Origin: Aedes albopictus
Lineage: Eukaryota; Arthropoda; Insecta; Diptera; Culicidae
NCBI RefSeq assembly: GCF_035046485.1
Contig: NC_085137.1
Location: 14,971,346-15,035,345 of the forward strand
Direction of reading: 5' to 3'
Length of the DNA: 64,000 nucleotides
Both the position numbers and the translations under genes were made by a program. The number at the start of each line of letters is the position of its first letter. Position 1 is the stretch's first letter. Shown here in pieces: positions 11,303-23,231 of this stretch. Below the pieces are notes generated by a model. It was not told the origin of the DNA, did no database searches, and saw only the letters and a program-made list of their open reading frames with translations.

Positions 11303-12010
11303 GAAGTTCCTGTAGAAATTACTGGATAAAGGCCTATAGGAATACCAGCAAGATTTTCTGAAGGAATCTCAACAGGAGTTCGTCAACCTGGATCACAGGA
11401 AGAATGCATGAATATTTTTTAGGGAAATATCTAAAAGGTTCTTATAGAAATTTCCAGAAAATTTCTTGGAGGAACTCCAGCAGAAGTTCCAGGACTATCC
11501 AAACAGATATGTATGGAGAAACGCCAGCAGGATATCTTGAAAGAATCGCTAGGGAAATCCCTGGATAAATCCACGTAGCAATTGTAGGAGGAATTATTGG
11601 AGAAATCCTTGGAGAAACCCCTGGATAGATCGCTGTAGGAGTTTATGTAGAAAATTTTTAAGAAAAAATGCTGTCAGGATATCAGCAAAACTTTTGGAGG
11701 AACCCTAGCAGAAGTTCCAGAACAAGTCTCAAGAAAAGCTTTTGGGGAAATCACAGGAGGAATGCCTGAGAAAATCTTAAAGAGACACACTTGAATGAAT
11801 CGTTATAAAATTCCCGGAAGAATTCCTTCAAAAATTTCCGGCGGAATTCTTGGTGAAATACCAGCAAAATTCTTACAAGAAACCACGCAAAAGTTCTTGA
11901 AGGAATCGCAGCAAGAATTTTTGGGGGAATCCCATCTCGAATTCCTTAAGGGTTTATAATTAATACAATTCCCACAGCAATTTGTTAAGCAATCCAAGCA
12001 GGAAATCTAC
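11303..12010. repeat. Degenerate GGAATTCC-type minisatellite, right block
   Basis: This continues the array seen at 5740-6579 (AAGTTCCTGTAGAAAT, GGAGGAATTATTGG, CGGCGGAATTC and the like). Small open frames here are repeat artefacts. Confidence 0.55.
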
Positions 12011-12411
12011 AATACAAATCTCATAATAAATCTAGACCAACATGTAAGAAAGGGCGGATCAACCATTGCATGCCTCAACTTCTTCCACCCGGTCTAGGCG
12101 TATTTCAATTTATTTATGCAAACTTATCCCGTTATCAGATAGAAAGGAGTCTGCTCTATCTGTTACTGATCAGAGATTACATGAAAAATGGACCATGTGC
12201 TCAGAAGGAAAGGAGAAGCAAAAATTCGAAATGGTTGTTGCGCACTTTTCAAAGCCTTCGAAGCCTATCAGGATCAATCCAAACAAGTAAACCTAGAGGA
12301 ATCCCAGAGATGCCGGAAAGAAGTAAATGGATTGACTTGTAATCACAACAGGCAGCGTTTATTGTTTGTTCTGTTCCAGAGGAAATTAGGAAGAATAGTG
12401 TTTAAGCCCAT
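12011..12411. other. Unassigned stretch before a Feilai SINE
   Basis: Three overlapping plus-strand frames of 74-90 codons are open at 12066-12415, none with a recognised domain. The composition looks like a decayed coding fragment, but this is not established. Confidence 0.3.
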
Positions 12412-12680
12412 ATAACCGATGTGGTAAGCGCTCGTGTAATCAGCAAAGCCATGCTGAGGGTGACGAGTTTGATTGCCGGTTAGCTCAGAATCCATTTCAT
12501 AATCGACATTTCCTTAACTACCTTGTATATCTTCATGACTACCACACGATATATGTAAGAATGCAAAATTAACATTGGGGGATCTCAGTTAAAAATTGTA
12601 AAAGTTCTCATAAAATACTAAGCTGAGGAGCAGGCTGTTTCCCAGTTGGAACGTTACGCCAAGAAGAGAGAAAGAGCTGG
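12412..12680 (+). repeat. Feilai-type tRNA-derived SINE
   Basis: The 5' part resembles a tRNA promoter (GATGTGGTAAGCGCTCG, CATGCTGAGGGTGACG, then GTTTGATTGCC in the box B position). The body contains ACCACACGATATATG and CTAAGCTGAGGAGCAGG, ending near CGCCAAGAAGAGAG, as remembered for Feilai of Aedes aegypti. It is diverged. Confidence 0.7.
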
Positions 12681-13029
12681 AATCTTTTAGCAATTTAAAA
12701 CAATATTAGTTTAAAACATTGGCGAGGGTTGGGTACTAAAATTGCCTCAATGTGTTAGTTTGCAAAAAAAGTTTGGCCGTTTTCTATGACGCCTAAAGAC
12801 ATCAACTGCATTAATAATGATTACAAAATGGAAATTCTGAATGAAATACAAATTTATTTTTTACTTCAAAAAAGGCTGACAAAATCGGGTCAAAAAGCTT
12901 ACAAAATCGGGGGTAGACAAAATCAGGGGTAGACAAAATCGGGGGCTGACAAAATCGGGTCCCCACTGTATTGCTTCCACCCCTATTTATTTATTGGCAA
13001 TTGGCAACGAGTAGTTTATGCTAGAAATT

Positions 13030-13125
13030 TCCTATTGGAACTTGGCCTACCTCACTTCAACTTAGTGTTCTCTGTGTACTAAATTTAAGGGCTTGCCATT
13101 GCATTGCATGCGCATCCGAAAATTC
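13030..13125 (-). repeat. Feilai-like SINE 3' fragment
   Basis: ACTTCAACTTAGTGTTCTC followed by AAGGGCTTGCCATTGCATTG is a decayed complement of the Feilai body. Confidence 0.4.
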
Positions 13126-14082
13126 CTCTGAAAATCCGAGAAGGTCAGATCGGTCAAATAGCGGCTACGAAAACTAGACTAGGGGGCAGCTTCCTCGAAA
13201 GAGCATTGTCAATATCATCCCAAGCAACACGACATGGTATATAACAGTTTAAATTTCACCATTCATACTTAGTGTGGTGTATTTTTCTTGAATTATTTAC
13301 TCGTTTTTGAACACTTATAAAGTCAAAACAGCGCAAAAAATGGCGGCTTATAAAACATCTTACATGTTATACAAGATGTATCCTAATACACTTATACTAC
13401 TAAAAATTTCAAGCAAACTACAAACCATTCAACTCCCTTCCTTATATCAAGATATTTATCGATGATATAACTTGGAAAAAACACATATAATGCAATCACA
13501 TTTACTAGTTTTAATAAAATATTTTCTCAGTGATATAACTTGCAAAAAACTTTTGTACAACATAACATTTGCATTGGTTGGAATTAAGCGGTTTGGAAGT
13601 TGTATAACCGATAAAATGCATTTATAATACCAAATATACACAATTATAAGTATTTGTAGAATCTAGAATGACGCTAAACAAAAAAAAACGAACGAAATAA
13701 ATTTTATTTATAAACAAAATTTTGGCCTCGTCGACGACTTAAACATGCAACATGGATATATTAAGTCAATGATTGTAAAATATTCGGAGAACTCTTCAGA
13801 AAATGAGCTACTCTCAATAATAGTAGCGCTATATTGCATGCGCTTCTAGATTTATGGTGAAACTTCTCATTTTGCTCATTCATATTTTAAGCGCTGCTTA
13901 TATCAATTAACAATAATAACATAGGTCGACCAAAATCAGTTGTTTTTGCATCCATTTCTGGAATCCACCCGAAAAAAACAATATGGCAGATATCAAACGA
14001 TTCTTACAGTGCCGTACAGAAAATTTAGAATACATATTTTTCAGACCTGATATTTATTTCTACTTTTTGGCTCACGTTAGAG
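13126..14082. other. AT-rich gene-free stretch
   Basis: There is no gene. GATATAACTTG(C/G)AAAAAAC recurs near 13465 and 13535, hinting at a decayed AT-rich element, but its ends cannot be fixed. Confidence 0.35.
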
Positions 14083-15053
14083 TAGCCCTTTCGTGACGGA
14101 CCATAAAAGGATGATTATCTCAAAGTTTCTCTTATAAACTTAACGTCCTCTAGAATAAAACTTTATTTACTTCGGCTACTTTATCCACCTATGCACTTTT
14201 TGGGGTCAAATTAGGACCAGCACAATTGTGCTGGTCCGTCCTCAAGCCGGTCGATGTTTTCTAAGTAATTGCTAAAAATTGCCTACTTTTAGGCGTTTTT
14301 TGTTACAGAAGATTTATTGTAATTATTAAATCACTGTTAACACTTTGCAGTAGAAATTTAGTTTGTAGAAATTTAGACGTATAATTTTAAATCTAGGAAC
14401 ACGAGATCAGCTTGACAGGGTATTTAAATCATAGAAGTGAAGATAATAAGAACAGCAAGTCCCTGTTTCAATCTAATTCATGATTTCGATAATATGGAGT
14501 AATATTTTTCAGTAAAAGCTGATATCGTGTTCCTTGAGTTGAAATTATACGTCTAAGTTTTTACAAACTAACACTTTGTAGTAATTTAATAATTAAAATC
14601 AATCTTCTAAACCATAAAACGCCTAAGAATAGGCAATTTCCGATGGAACTTGGACCGCCTTGGGGACGGAACAGCACAATTGTGCTGGTCCCACTTTGAC
14701 CACCCAGAAATCTTGTGTTTTTCAACAAAGCACCACTTTTTCTTGGCTGTTTTGCAGAACTACTCTCTTTCTATCGATTTTTATCGCTGCATACCTGGAT
14801 TAAACAAACATTTACGACAGATAATTTTTTTTTCAACTTCTAGGGTGATTGTTAACTTTGTGTTTAACTTATTGCAGCGTTTTTTATAAACAATTCCAAT
14901 CAAAGCTGAGGCTCAGAAATACAAGTTAGAGTAATAACTCGATCATAAAAATTATTTACATCACATATTTTGAGGAAAAAACAATTGAAAAAAATGTGTA
15001 AAACCAGTGTCGAAAAACAGCACGATTGTGCTGGTTCGTCACGAAAGGAGTAG
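14083..15053. mobile_element. Foldback element with CCTTTCGTGACG termini
   Basis: Inverted ends CCTTTCGTGACGGACCA and TGGTTCGTCACGAAAGG bound about 970 bp. Inside are internal palindromes GACCAGCACAATTGTGCTGG (near 14217, part-repeated at 14672 and 15018). CAGT-TA sequences further out (14005-14010 and 15166-15170) may mark a larger decayed Tc1-like host, but those ends match poorly. Confidence 0.55.
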
Positions 15054-16189
15054 AGCATTTTTCACTGATAAAAATAGTTTACTTAAGAATTTGAGACAAA
15101 ACGACGTAAATAAAAACATTAACTTTTTGCATTTTTTTATTTAGTATACATATTTTTGCCATGTACTGTAATCTGGATTATTTCTCTAAACTCCACGTCA
15201 ACCAACTCTGCACTGGAATGCAGAAGTATGTTTAAATTACGCTAATAATACATCCGCAGAACAACCTTACAGTAAATTTATGGAAGGAGTTGTTCCTACG
15301 ATTATAATACGTTTAAATAACATATTTTCAACAAACATATTGCAGAGCTGTAACTATGTTTTGTGATCATAATTGCAACGTTAAAATAACTAAATTACAG
15401 CTTAGTTTAGAAGACATCATATCAAAATGAGCATCTGTCAAAATAAAAAAGTAAACATTGCAGTAAGTAGTTTTTTATTAGATGGACAATCGATCTTGGG
15501 CTCAAAGTTTGTTATCTGATTTGCTGGTGATGAGAGGGCCATAATGAAAGCTTGGTGACGCCCAAGATTATTTGTGAGCAGCTACTACGCCGCCGTGCAT
15601 CTACTCCTTCAACATCAACAATCCGACGAGTTATGCCACCCAATTCATCTTCAACTTGTCTGGATTGATTCTCTGTTTACAGCTGCCATCTTTCGCGCTC
15701 TGCAACAGTTGACGTGACTCCACTTCGACATAATCTTGCTCATCGGAGATCTTTCGGAGCAATCTATGAGCCATTACGGCTGCGCAGCAATCTGTGTTTA
15801 TTTTTTGGTCGCAGTTATGAACATTCAGAAAATTCAAACCTGCTGCTAAATGCATTGCGATAATGTTATAATTTATGAAATAAAACCTCTGTTGCTTTAA
15901 TGTAAACAAAGTTGTGCTTCGTTGGTGATGCTCCAGTAATGTTATATTTTCGTATTATATACGTATTTTAGACTTGATATACTCAAGTATTTTTTTTCAG
16001 TTGTATGTCGTCAATAGTCGATCGGCTAACACAATTAGAGCATAATTAAAACAGAACATGTTTTCTGATTCACTTATATTACTGTTGTAATACATCCTTT
16101 GACATTCTGATTGCCAAAGAAGTTTTCTGTGTTACTTGGGATCTATATGAGGGAAATCGTAGTCTCGAAGACGAGTTACAGGTGGACGT
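15054..16189. other. Unassigned stretch with one unexplained small ORF
   Basis: AT-rich. A minus-strand frame at 15909-15631 (92 codons) has ordinary-looking codon use and ends KLKMNWVA, but matches no family I know. It could be an exon relic or chance. Confidence 0.3.
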
Positions 16190-16383
16190 TGCAGGCACTC
16201 CACTTCTGAAAGGATCAGATGAGATGGATGGATTCTACGTGTATCCCCAGGACGGGACAGAACATGTCGTAGTGCTAATGTAAAAAGATCACCTGAAGTT
16301 CTGCGACGTCCGGTAGCTAAACTGGCCGTCCTGAAAGTAGGAGTGACCGCTCGTGGGGACACGGAGCAATACGGGTGGGGGAA
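16190..16383 (+). pseudogene. BEL/Pao pol C-terminal fragment (integrase tail)
   Basis: In one plus frame starting at the second TGG near 16228 the translation runs WILRVSPGRDRT... and on to VLRRPVAKLAVLKVGV. That is the pattern of the C-terminal domain after BEL integrase (DUF5641 type, consensus like WPLGRV...RRPVxKLAVL). Upstream sequence is out of frame. GGGTGGGGGAA follows as a polypurine tract, then an LTR start. Only this last part of pol remains. Confidence 0.6.
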
Positions 16384-17110
16384 TGTTCAGGACGGTGCCG
16401 CATTACTCTGATTTCTCCCTAAGAGAGCGTATGATAGATGGGGAAGAAAAGATGAGTTTGAAGAACAACGGTTCAATAGCCGCTCGTTCAGAGTATGTTC
16501 AACAGTTGTACAACAGATATCACACAATAAGCACACGAAATTGATTTATTGGTGGACAGGACAGGACTACAAATGTAAAAAAAAATTAATAAAATGGTAC
16601 TGGACTAACATGCAAATTACTAACTAATATTGCTAACTAATAAACTAAACATGCAATTTGAGCTTATATACTATGTGAAACTTGAAACTAAATAATGAAA
16701 TACATTTGCAGCTAAAAGCAAACTCAAACATACCAAAACGAGTTCCACTAATTGGATCGTCCGAAATAACAATTCCTGGCCAACAACCGGCAAAACCGTA
16801 AATTACCGTTTAATCTTTCCAAGTAGATGAGAAAATCTAACGAATAATATGCTTAGATATAACTAATTGAATAACTGAAGAACAAACATTGAAGTTGGTT
16901 TGATTGATGTAAGAGGTAAAATATCGAAAAATTACATCAAATTCTTGTATGGGGAAGTGTACAATAAAAGCTCGTTAATATATTACAAGAAAAAAACAAT
17001 ATCATACAAGATTTGTCACCATTTTTCCTATAAAAAAAAATCTGCAAACAGGTTCGATGCTGGCCGTCGACCTCAGGATCCGCAGGCGGCGATGCTTACT
17101 ACTTAACTGT
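16384..17110 (+). repeat. Probable 3' LTR start of the BEL fragment, extent unclear
   Basis: TGTTCAGGACGGTGCC begins immediately after the purine tract, as an LTR should. No matching 5' copy or CA terminus was found in the window, so the right boundary is a guess. Confidence 0.4.
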
Positions 17111-17436
17111 AGCTTCTGTTGTGAAAATTAAGGGAATACGAGCATAAGTTTGTTCGTTTCTACAGCTCTGAAAGCAGTGCCGGATTTTGACTTCGGGGGA
17201 CCCGGGGCAAACCCTATAAAGTGAGCAGCATTTTGAAGATTTATATTTTTTCTTCGATGTTGTGTATTGTTATTATTTCTGTTCTTTTTTTTTTTAATTT
17301 TTACGAACACGAATGTTGTTATTATTCTGATAATCAACCGAAATGGTAAGTTAGACGTACGTAATAACTGAAGTTCATAGGCACAATTTATTTTGAAAAA
17401 TTGACAAAATTGAGTGAAAAAAATTGCAAAAAAATC

Positions 17437-17515
17437 CACGTATTTCTAATGGAGATTGAACCCACGTCTTCCTAAACTCGCTGGACAGGGTGCGTTAACC
17501 AACACCGCCACAGAA
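17437..17515 (-). repeat. tRNA-like fragment, probably SINE-derived
   Basis: On the minus strand GTGTTGGTTAACGC and GGGTTCAATCTCC are spaced like polymerase III boxes A and B. The cloverleaf does not close by eye, so a working tRNA is unlikely. Confidence 0.3.
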
Positions 17516-17649
17516 AAGGTTACGGTTCTGTGAAGTAGAAACCCAACCTGAATCCATTTTTTTTTAAATAAAAATACACGTTATTAAAACAAACAAAAAA
17601 ATGAACCCAACACTCCTCACACCCCACATTCTTCTTTGTAATTCATCAA

Positions 17650-18175
17650 CTTTAGTGGAGCCTCGTAGCCGTGCGGTTAGGGTCACCAAGCTTCTAATCG
17701 CACCATGCTGTGGGGTGAGGGTTCGATTCCCGCTCCGAGCGATGAAACTTTTCGTGAGAATAGTTTCGTCCCCGTATCCACTGGTGCATGCTCCGTGTTT
17801 GTCCCTTGTCTAGTCTTCGAATGAGTGTAATCAGTTTCGTACCTTTTAATTCCGCCCTATGCTGCTTATCCTTTGACAGATACGCGTATTTCGACTACCA
17901 CTTGTAATCTTCCTCAGTTTCAGTTATCCACTTATCCAGTTATCCAGTGGATAACTGACACTGAGGAAGATTACAAGTGGTAGTCGAAATATGCGTATCT
18001 GTCAAAGGATAAGCAACATAGGGCGGAATTAAAAGGTACGAAACTGATTACACTCATTCGAAAAGGGTATTCTGCTTAGAGGGTTTGAAAAGTCGGTACA
18101 AGACCTTGTCTAGTGTTAAGTTAAAATTCATTCTGTACAGCCTCTGGCTGAAGACGGTGTCCGCGTCTTTTTAAC
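17650..18175 (+). repeat. tRNA-derived SINE split by a foldback insertion
   Basis: The head carries a box-A-like TAGCCGTGCGGTTAGG and a box-B-like GGTTCGATTCC. After CCTTGTCTAGT at 17804-17814 the SINE body is interrupted and resumes after a second CCTTGTCTAGT at 18104-18114. It ends near GAAGACGGTGTCCGCG and TTTTT. It is distinct from Feilai and from the SINE at 54628. Confidence 0.6.
17815..18103. mobile_element. Foldback insertion with 11-bp target duplication
   Basis: The insertion contains a nearly perfect palindrome (about 17818-18062, arms ~115 bp, pivot near 17938 around TTATCCACTTATCCAG) plus a 41-bp tail. It is flanked by CCTTGTCTAGT on both sides. It has no coding capacity. The long duplication fits a retroposed or rearranged sequence better than a classical MITE. 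Confidence 0.65.
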
Positions 18176-18381
18176 TCCATCGGTCAACTTGCCCCGTTTC
18201 AACTTGCCCCGGTGTACCTTACATCTGACTGGGAGACGACACGTCGTGGCAGAAGCTGATTACTTGACACATGGTAATTACCTAGCTAAATGCGAATATC
18301 AAAACGGGACATGCCACAGAAGGACAACTTATTGGACGCAGTGGCTTATTTCCCCCAACAGGAGAGGAAAACAAATACATA

Positions 18382-18592
18382 CAGTCGTGTCTCCTATTAG
18401 ACGCTGCCATCCACTTTACGCCCACCGCGTTTTCCAGGCTGTCTTCTAACTAATTTAGTTAATTTTTTGTATTTGATGAGTCAATAGTAAGCACAAACTG
18501 CACCAAAAAAATCAGCTGGATTAGATGCAAGACAGCTGAGAAATTGCGGTGGGTGTAAAGCGGGAGGCAGCGTCTAATAGGAGACTCGACAG
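18382..18592. mobile_element. MITE with ~50-bp inverted arms, TA duplication
   Basis: CAGTCGTGTCTCCTATTAG at the left pairs with CTAATAGGAGACTCGACAG at the right, and pairing continues through GACGCTGCC and the TTTACGCCCACCGC region. TA flanks both ends. Confidence 0.75.
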
Positions 18593-19804
18593 TAAATAAA
18601 TATGTATATACATTAAACCGATTCCCTCCTGCACTGAGAAGTAATGGTTCACTGTTCTTTAAGTGCCAATAACAATTTGTTTGTCAAACAGAAAAAAAAA
18701 ATTGGAACCACTAGCCTAATCCTTTCAACCGAACATATTTTGAACTTAATGATTGAAATATATACCAATTTCAAAGGGGGGGAAAGGGGTAACCAACTGC
18801 TCTGACGAATCTCACGGGACTCGTTATTTTGGTTATACAGAATCCCGCGCTCCCACCGCTACATACACCACGGAGTTGTCACTCAGCCTCCGCCGCCCGA
18901 AACAGTCTCAGCGCATTCAAGTCACCTTCACCAATATAGATTCTGGCTGGGAGATAACCAAATGTGATACTTTATGCCCTCGCGCGCAGTCAGCAGTCAC
19001 CCTCCCTCGTCTAGATCCCACAATCCCACAAATGAAAGGTTTCCCACAATCCCAATCGGGCACACAATCGCCGATACTGCGTTCGTTCGGCGGCGTTCAA
19101 TTTCGGGCTTCGAAAGAAATCCGAACGACCGAGACCGAAAAGCAATTAGCCGTTATAGGATTTCTTCTTGGGAACGAGAGCTAACCGTCGTCGTCGTCAA
19201 TCCGATCGATCAACCGATGAAATATACTTGTTGTAAGCGTGTATCATAATTCAATATTCACAATATGTCAACCGCGTGGTTCGTGGTTTGGACGGCGGTC
19301 AGTGGAGAGAGGGACCTGCCACACGGCCGGCCTGGACCGTTGTATTCAAATTAGAACTGTGTGACAAAATGTGACCAATCGTCGGGCGCGAGGAAGGAAG
19401 CTGACGCTATCGGTTCGATGATCGCGCCCCGAAGATTGGATCGATGATTCTCTTATTTCAAGACGTGCACGACAGACCAGACGACCGACTGATTCGAAAC
19501 GGGGGTACGGTACATACCGGGAAATTCAAATCTTTGGTCAAATGAGAACGCGCAACCTCAATATCGTCCGATCCGATCGTGTTCACAGAATGTACGAATG
19601 GCGGACCTGGGGCCGTCGTCATCGAGCCGGGTGACCAATCAAAACCGAAATATGTCAATTAAAGGTTGATGCTTTTTGTCGTTCCTCATACATGAAGCGA
19701 TGTCGTCGCGGGTTTTTATTGGGTTTGTATCAGTCCCGAATAAGACGAAAACTTGTTTGGTTCGTGATATTGATATTTGTGGTTTGGGACTGGCCGAATT
19801 CTAG
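18593..19804. other. Gene-free stretch, unique-looking
   Basis: No recognised gene. A 143-codon plus frame (18753-19184) lacks any known domain and overlaps a second open frame, so it is not called. G+C is higher than the surroundings. Confidence 0.4.
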
Positions 19805-20085
19805 CTATGGGTTTATTCGAAGATTCCATAACTCTGAACATTGCTATGGCTGATATTTTTCAATTGAGCCTGCTTTTCAATTTGGTGCTCTATGAGCACT
19901 TCCACAGTTCTTAACTGTGAGCTTCCTCTTGTGTATATCGTGTGGCAGTCATGAAGATACTGTGTACCCAAGAAAATTTGAATTTCAAAAAGTTCCTGCA
20001 CCGACTGGGGTCGAACCCATTACCCTCAGCATGGTCATGCTGAATGCCCACGTGCTTACCGCTTCGGCTATACCGATCCTATAGA
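19805..20085 (-). repeat. Feilai SINE, near full length
   Basis: On the minus strand: box-A-like TATAGCCGAAGCGGTAAG, GACCATGCTGAGGGTAATG, box-B-like GGGTTCGACCCC. The body follows with TTCTTGGGTACACAGTATC, CTGCCACACGATATACAC and AACTGTGGAAGTGCTCAT. This matches the remembered Feilai layout and is among the better-kept copies here. Confidence 0.75.
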
Positions 20086-21130
20086 AGAGCAATTTACTTA
20101 ATTTAATAATGATGCTCCCCTGCTTGTCACTTCGCTGTCGGATACGTAGGGCAGTTTTTGTTTTATCCTCCATAGGTATTCTATTCCTGTTGGATCCGAC
20201 AGCAAAAAAAGGGGAAAACAATTCTGTGCTAGTGTCAGCAACCGTGGAGAATACATAATGATCAGCTGGAGAAGGTACAAAGCATATCCAGTGACTCCGA
20301 CGGCTAGTGGAGTACCCCCTCCACCGCCAACGATGTAAGCGACGAACCTGGCAAAATGGATTTTTCTAGCAGGTGGTCGATCGCGCAATGCCTGTCTGTG
20401 ACACACAACATCCAGGCAGAGGGCCGAGGGTTGATCATCATCAGCCCCGCCGAGATGGTCGCTGCTTGTTGGTCTGTCAGTCGCAGTTGTTTACAAGATT
20501 TTTCTTCTTTCATCAACGTTGAGTCATAGGGACGACGACGACGACGACCACGGAGCAACAGCATCAGATGGTTGTAATCTTTTTGATTCATCACTTTATT
20601 TATTTCAATGTGCATTCGGAATAAATACATATAAATTTCGCTATTTAAAACTGTGCGATAGGGCTCGTTCTTGGCGTTTGTCGTAATGAGCTTGTTGATA
20701 TGAGGCTTTTTTTTGCTCTGGTCGGAAGCTTCGTTTGTGGTCGTATTTGTTGCTGATGAGGCTGCCATTATGTCTCGTTGAGGTTGGCATAGATGAGCCA
20801 CCTTGTAGGAGAGACTTTTTTCTTCTAATGACTTAATTTGCAACCGTAATTAATTGCTCCGTTTAGACGGGGATTAGCCTGGGGTCGGATATCGTGGGAT
20901 AAATTGACAGTTTACATAATTAAAGCCACTTGGCAATTTAGCTTTTATCTGCATCTGTGAGATTGGATATTGTTGATGAAAAAGAGTTTATATGATTAGG
21001 AGATTTGATAACTAGACATTGACATTAAAATGCATAGGGTATGTGCATCATTCTCCAGCCAATGGTTCCATGTTTATCCAATTCCCAAAACAGGCAATTT
21101 AAGCACCAATTGTTTCCGTTCTTTTTGTTA
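20086..21130. other. Gene-free stretch, unique-looking
   Basis: A 179-codon minus frame (20843-20304) includes a short Arg run encoded by a (GAC)n microsatellite near 20530 and no known domain. No promoter or splice evidence supports it as a gene. Confidence 0.35.
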
Positions 21131-21953
21131 TCATCTGCTCTTACTTACCTTACCGATCAGACTAAGGCCTGAGTGGCCTCTGTTGTACATAGTAGCCGTC
21201 TCCATTCCACTCGGTTCATGGCTCCAGTGTATTCAGTTCCGCACTCTGCAAAGGGTAGGCAGATTGCCCTCGACTTGATCGACCCACCTAGCTCGCTGCG
21301 CACCACGTCTTCTTGTACCGGTCGGATGACTCTCGAGAACCATTTTAGTCGGGTTTCTATCCGACATCTTGATGACGTGACCCGTCCACCGTAGCCTCCC
21401 GATTTTCGGGATATGGACGATGGTTGGTTCTCTCAGCAGCTGATGCAGCTCGTGGTTCATTCGCTTTATCCAAGTCCCGTCTTCCATCTGCACTCCACCG
21501 TAGATGGTACGCAACACCTTCCGTTCGAAAACTCTAAGGGCACGTTTGTCCTCTGCACGTAGGGTCCTTGCTTCGTGACCATAGAGGACGACCGGTCTAA
21601 GCAGGTTTTTGTAAATATTTTCCTTCGTGTGACGGCGAACTTTGTTTAATCGTAGAGTTCTGCACGATTTCCTGCCACAATGCGCCTCTGAATTTCTCTG
21701 TTGATGTCGTTGTCGGCGGTCACCAGTGAGCCCAAGTACACGAGTTCTTCAGCCGCCTCGATTTCATCACCGTCAATAAAAATTCGGGCTGGCGGGCGCG
21801 CTGAATCCTCCCTGGAATCCTTTGCCACTTTGTCTTCGACACATTAGTGACTAATCCGATTCGCCTGGCTTCACTCTTTAGTCGGATGTACGTTTCCGCC
21901 ATGGTCTGAGACCACGAGTTATAATATCAACAACATCAGCGAAACCAAGGAAC

Positions 21954-22387
21954 CACGGGAGTGCTATGGTTGTCTGATTTTGTTGCCGCTTATCATGCGC
22001 AACCAGAGCTCACTAATACCAACACTCACTCAATACAGCAGCGGGGGAAAATAAGGAAAAACGCACTTTCCCGAACAATGTTTTCGGAAAGAGGTGTTGT
22101 GTGTCTTTTCACAAACAATTCTCACTCTCTGTAGAAACTTTACCTAAATATTGACACTCTCAAATTGAAAATTATCAAATATTCCGCTTTTTCATGATCC
22201 ACACTTTTATGAGATCTAATGCGGTGCAAGCGTTTTGCACCAATATCCCTCGTAAAAAGGTAAACATTCAAATTTCACGACTGTGTTGGTGAATATTTTG
22301 GCTGGAGCATAAATTCATGCTCCACGTAAGGAGGCACAATCCAACCTGTCAAACTCCATAGGGAAAAAATAGGTTGCCGTCGCCTTG
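21954..22387. mobile_element. hAT-like MITE in the RT, 8-bp duplication
   Basis: The 8-bp CAAGGAAC flanks it (21946-21953, 22388-22395). Removing the segment with one copy rejoins the RT frame just before the catalytic box. Ends are CACGGGAGTGC... and the complement of CAAGGCGACGG..., only partly alike. The 8-bp duplication fits hAT or P-like transposition. Confidence 0.6.
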
Positions 22388-23231
22388 CAAGGAACTGAAC
22401 GGATTTCGTGAGAATCGTCCCACTCGTGTTTATCCTTGCTCTCCTTATTACACCCTCTAATGCAATGTTAAACAGCAAGCACGAAAGCCCATCACCTTGC
22501 CGTAACCCTCTGCGAAATTCGAATGGACTCGAGAGTGTCCCTGATACTCGAACTGCGCACATCATTCGATCCATAGTCGCCTTGATTAATCGTAGCAGTT
22601 TATCCGGGAATCCGTATTCGTGCATAATCTGCCATAGCTGTTCTCGATCGATTGTATCATACGCCGATTTGAAATCGATGTACAAAAGATGTGTGGGCAC
22701 GTTGTATTCGCGGCATTTCTGCAACACCTGGCGGATGGCGAACATCTGGTCCGTTGTAGCGCGTTCACCCATGAATCCAGCCTGATATTGCCCCACGAAC
22801 TCTCTTGCAATCGATGATAGACGGCGGCATAAAATTTGAAAAAGTACCTTGTAGGCAGCGCTCAGTAGTGTGATCGCGCGATAGTTCCCGCAATCCAACT
22901 TGTCGCCCTTTTTGTAGATGGGACACACGATACCTTCCTTCCACTCCTCCGGTAATACTTCCTCCTCCCAAATCTTGGTAATGACCCAGTGTAGTGCTCT
23001 CACCAGTGCTTCTCCACTGTATTTTAGAGGCTCGCTTGGTAGTTGATCTGCTCCAGCAGCTTTGTTGTATTTCAACCGGCTTATCTCCTCCTCAATCTCT
23101 TGGAGGTTAGGGGCTAGAAATCTTTCGTCATGCGCACGTACTCCTAGATCTGTTACCACGCCACCTTCGGTGCATACAATTTTGCCATGCAGGTGCTCAT
23201 CGTAATGCTGCCGCCACCTCCCGACCACCTC

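Larger units (their letters stand above)
5098..12968. mobile_element. Outer TA-flanked element, split by a BEL retrotransposon
   Basis: The left end is CAGTAAGGACCCGATTTTG and the right end is the complement of CAGTGGGGACCCGATTTTG, with TA at 5096-5097 and 12969-12970. Several extra copies of GACAAAATCGGG sit just inside both ends (5130-5172, 12878-12955). CAGT termini with TA duplication suggest a Tc1/mariner-type non-autonomous element. Removing the BEL insert leaves about 3.1 kb of GAATTCC-rich minisatellite, a Feilai SINE and fragments. The span could also be two related elements misread as one. Confidence 0.5.

Noticed and set aside
14007..15168. Outer Tc1-like element around the foldback at 14083-15053
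   Set aside because: Both ends have TA and CAGT, but beyond four bases the inverted match is poor.
20304..20843. 179-codon minus-strand protein gene
   Set aside because: No known domain, overlaps other open frames, includes a microsatellite-coded Arg run, and has no splice or promoter support.
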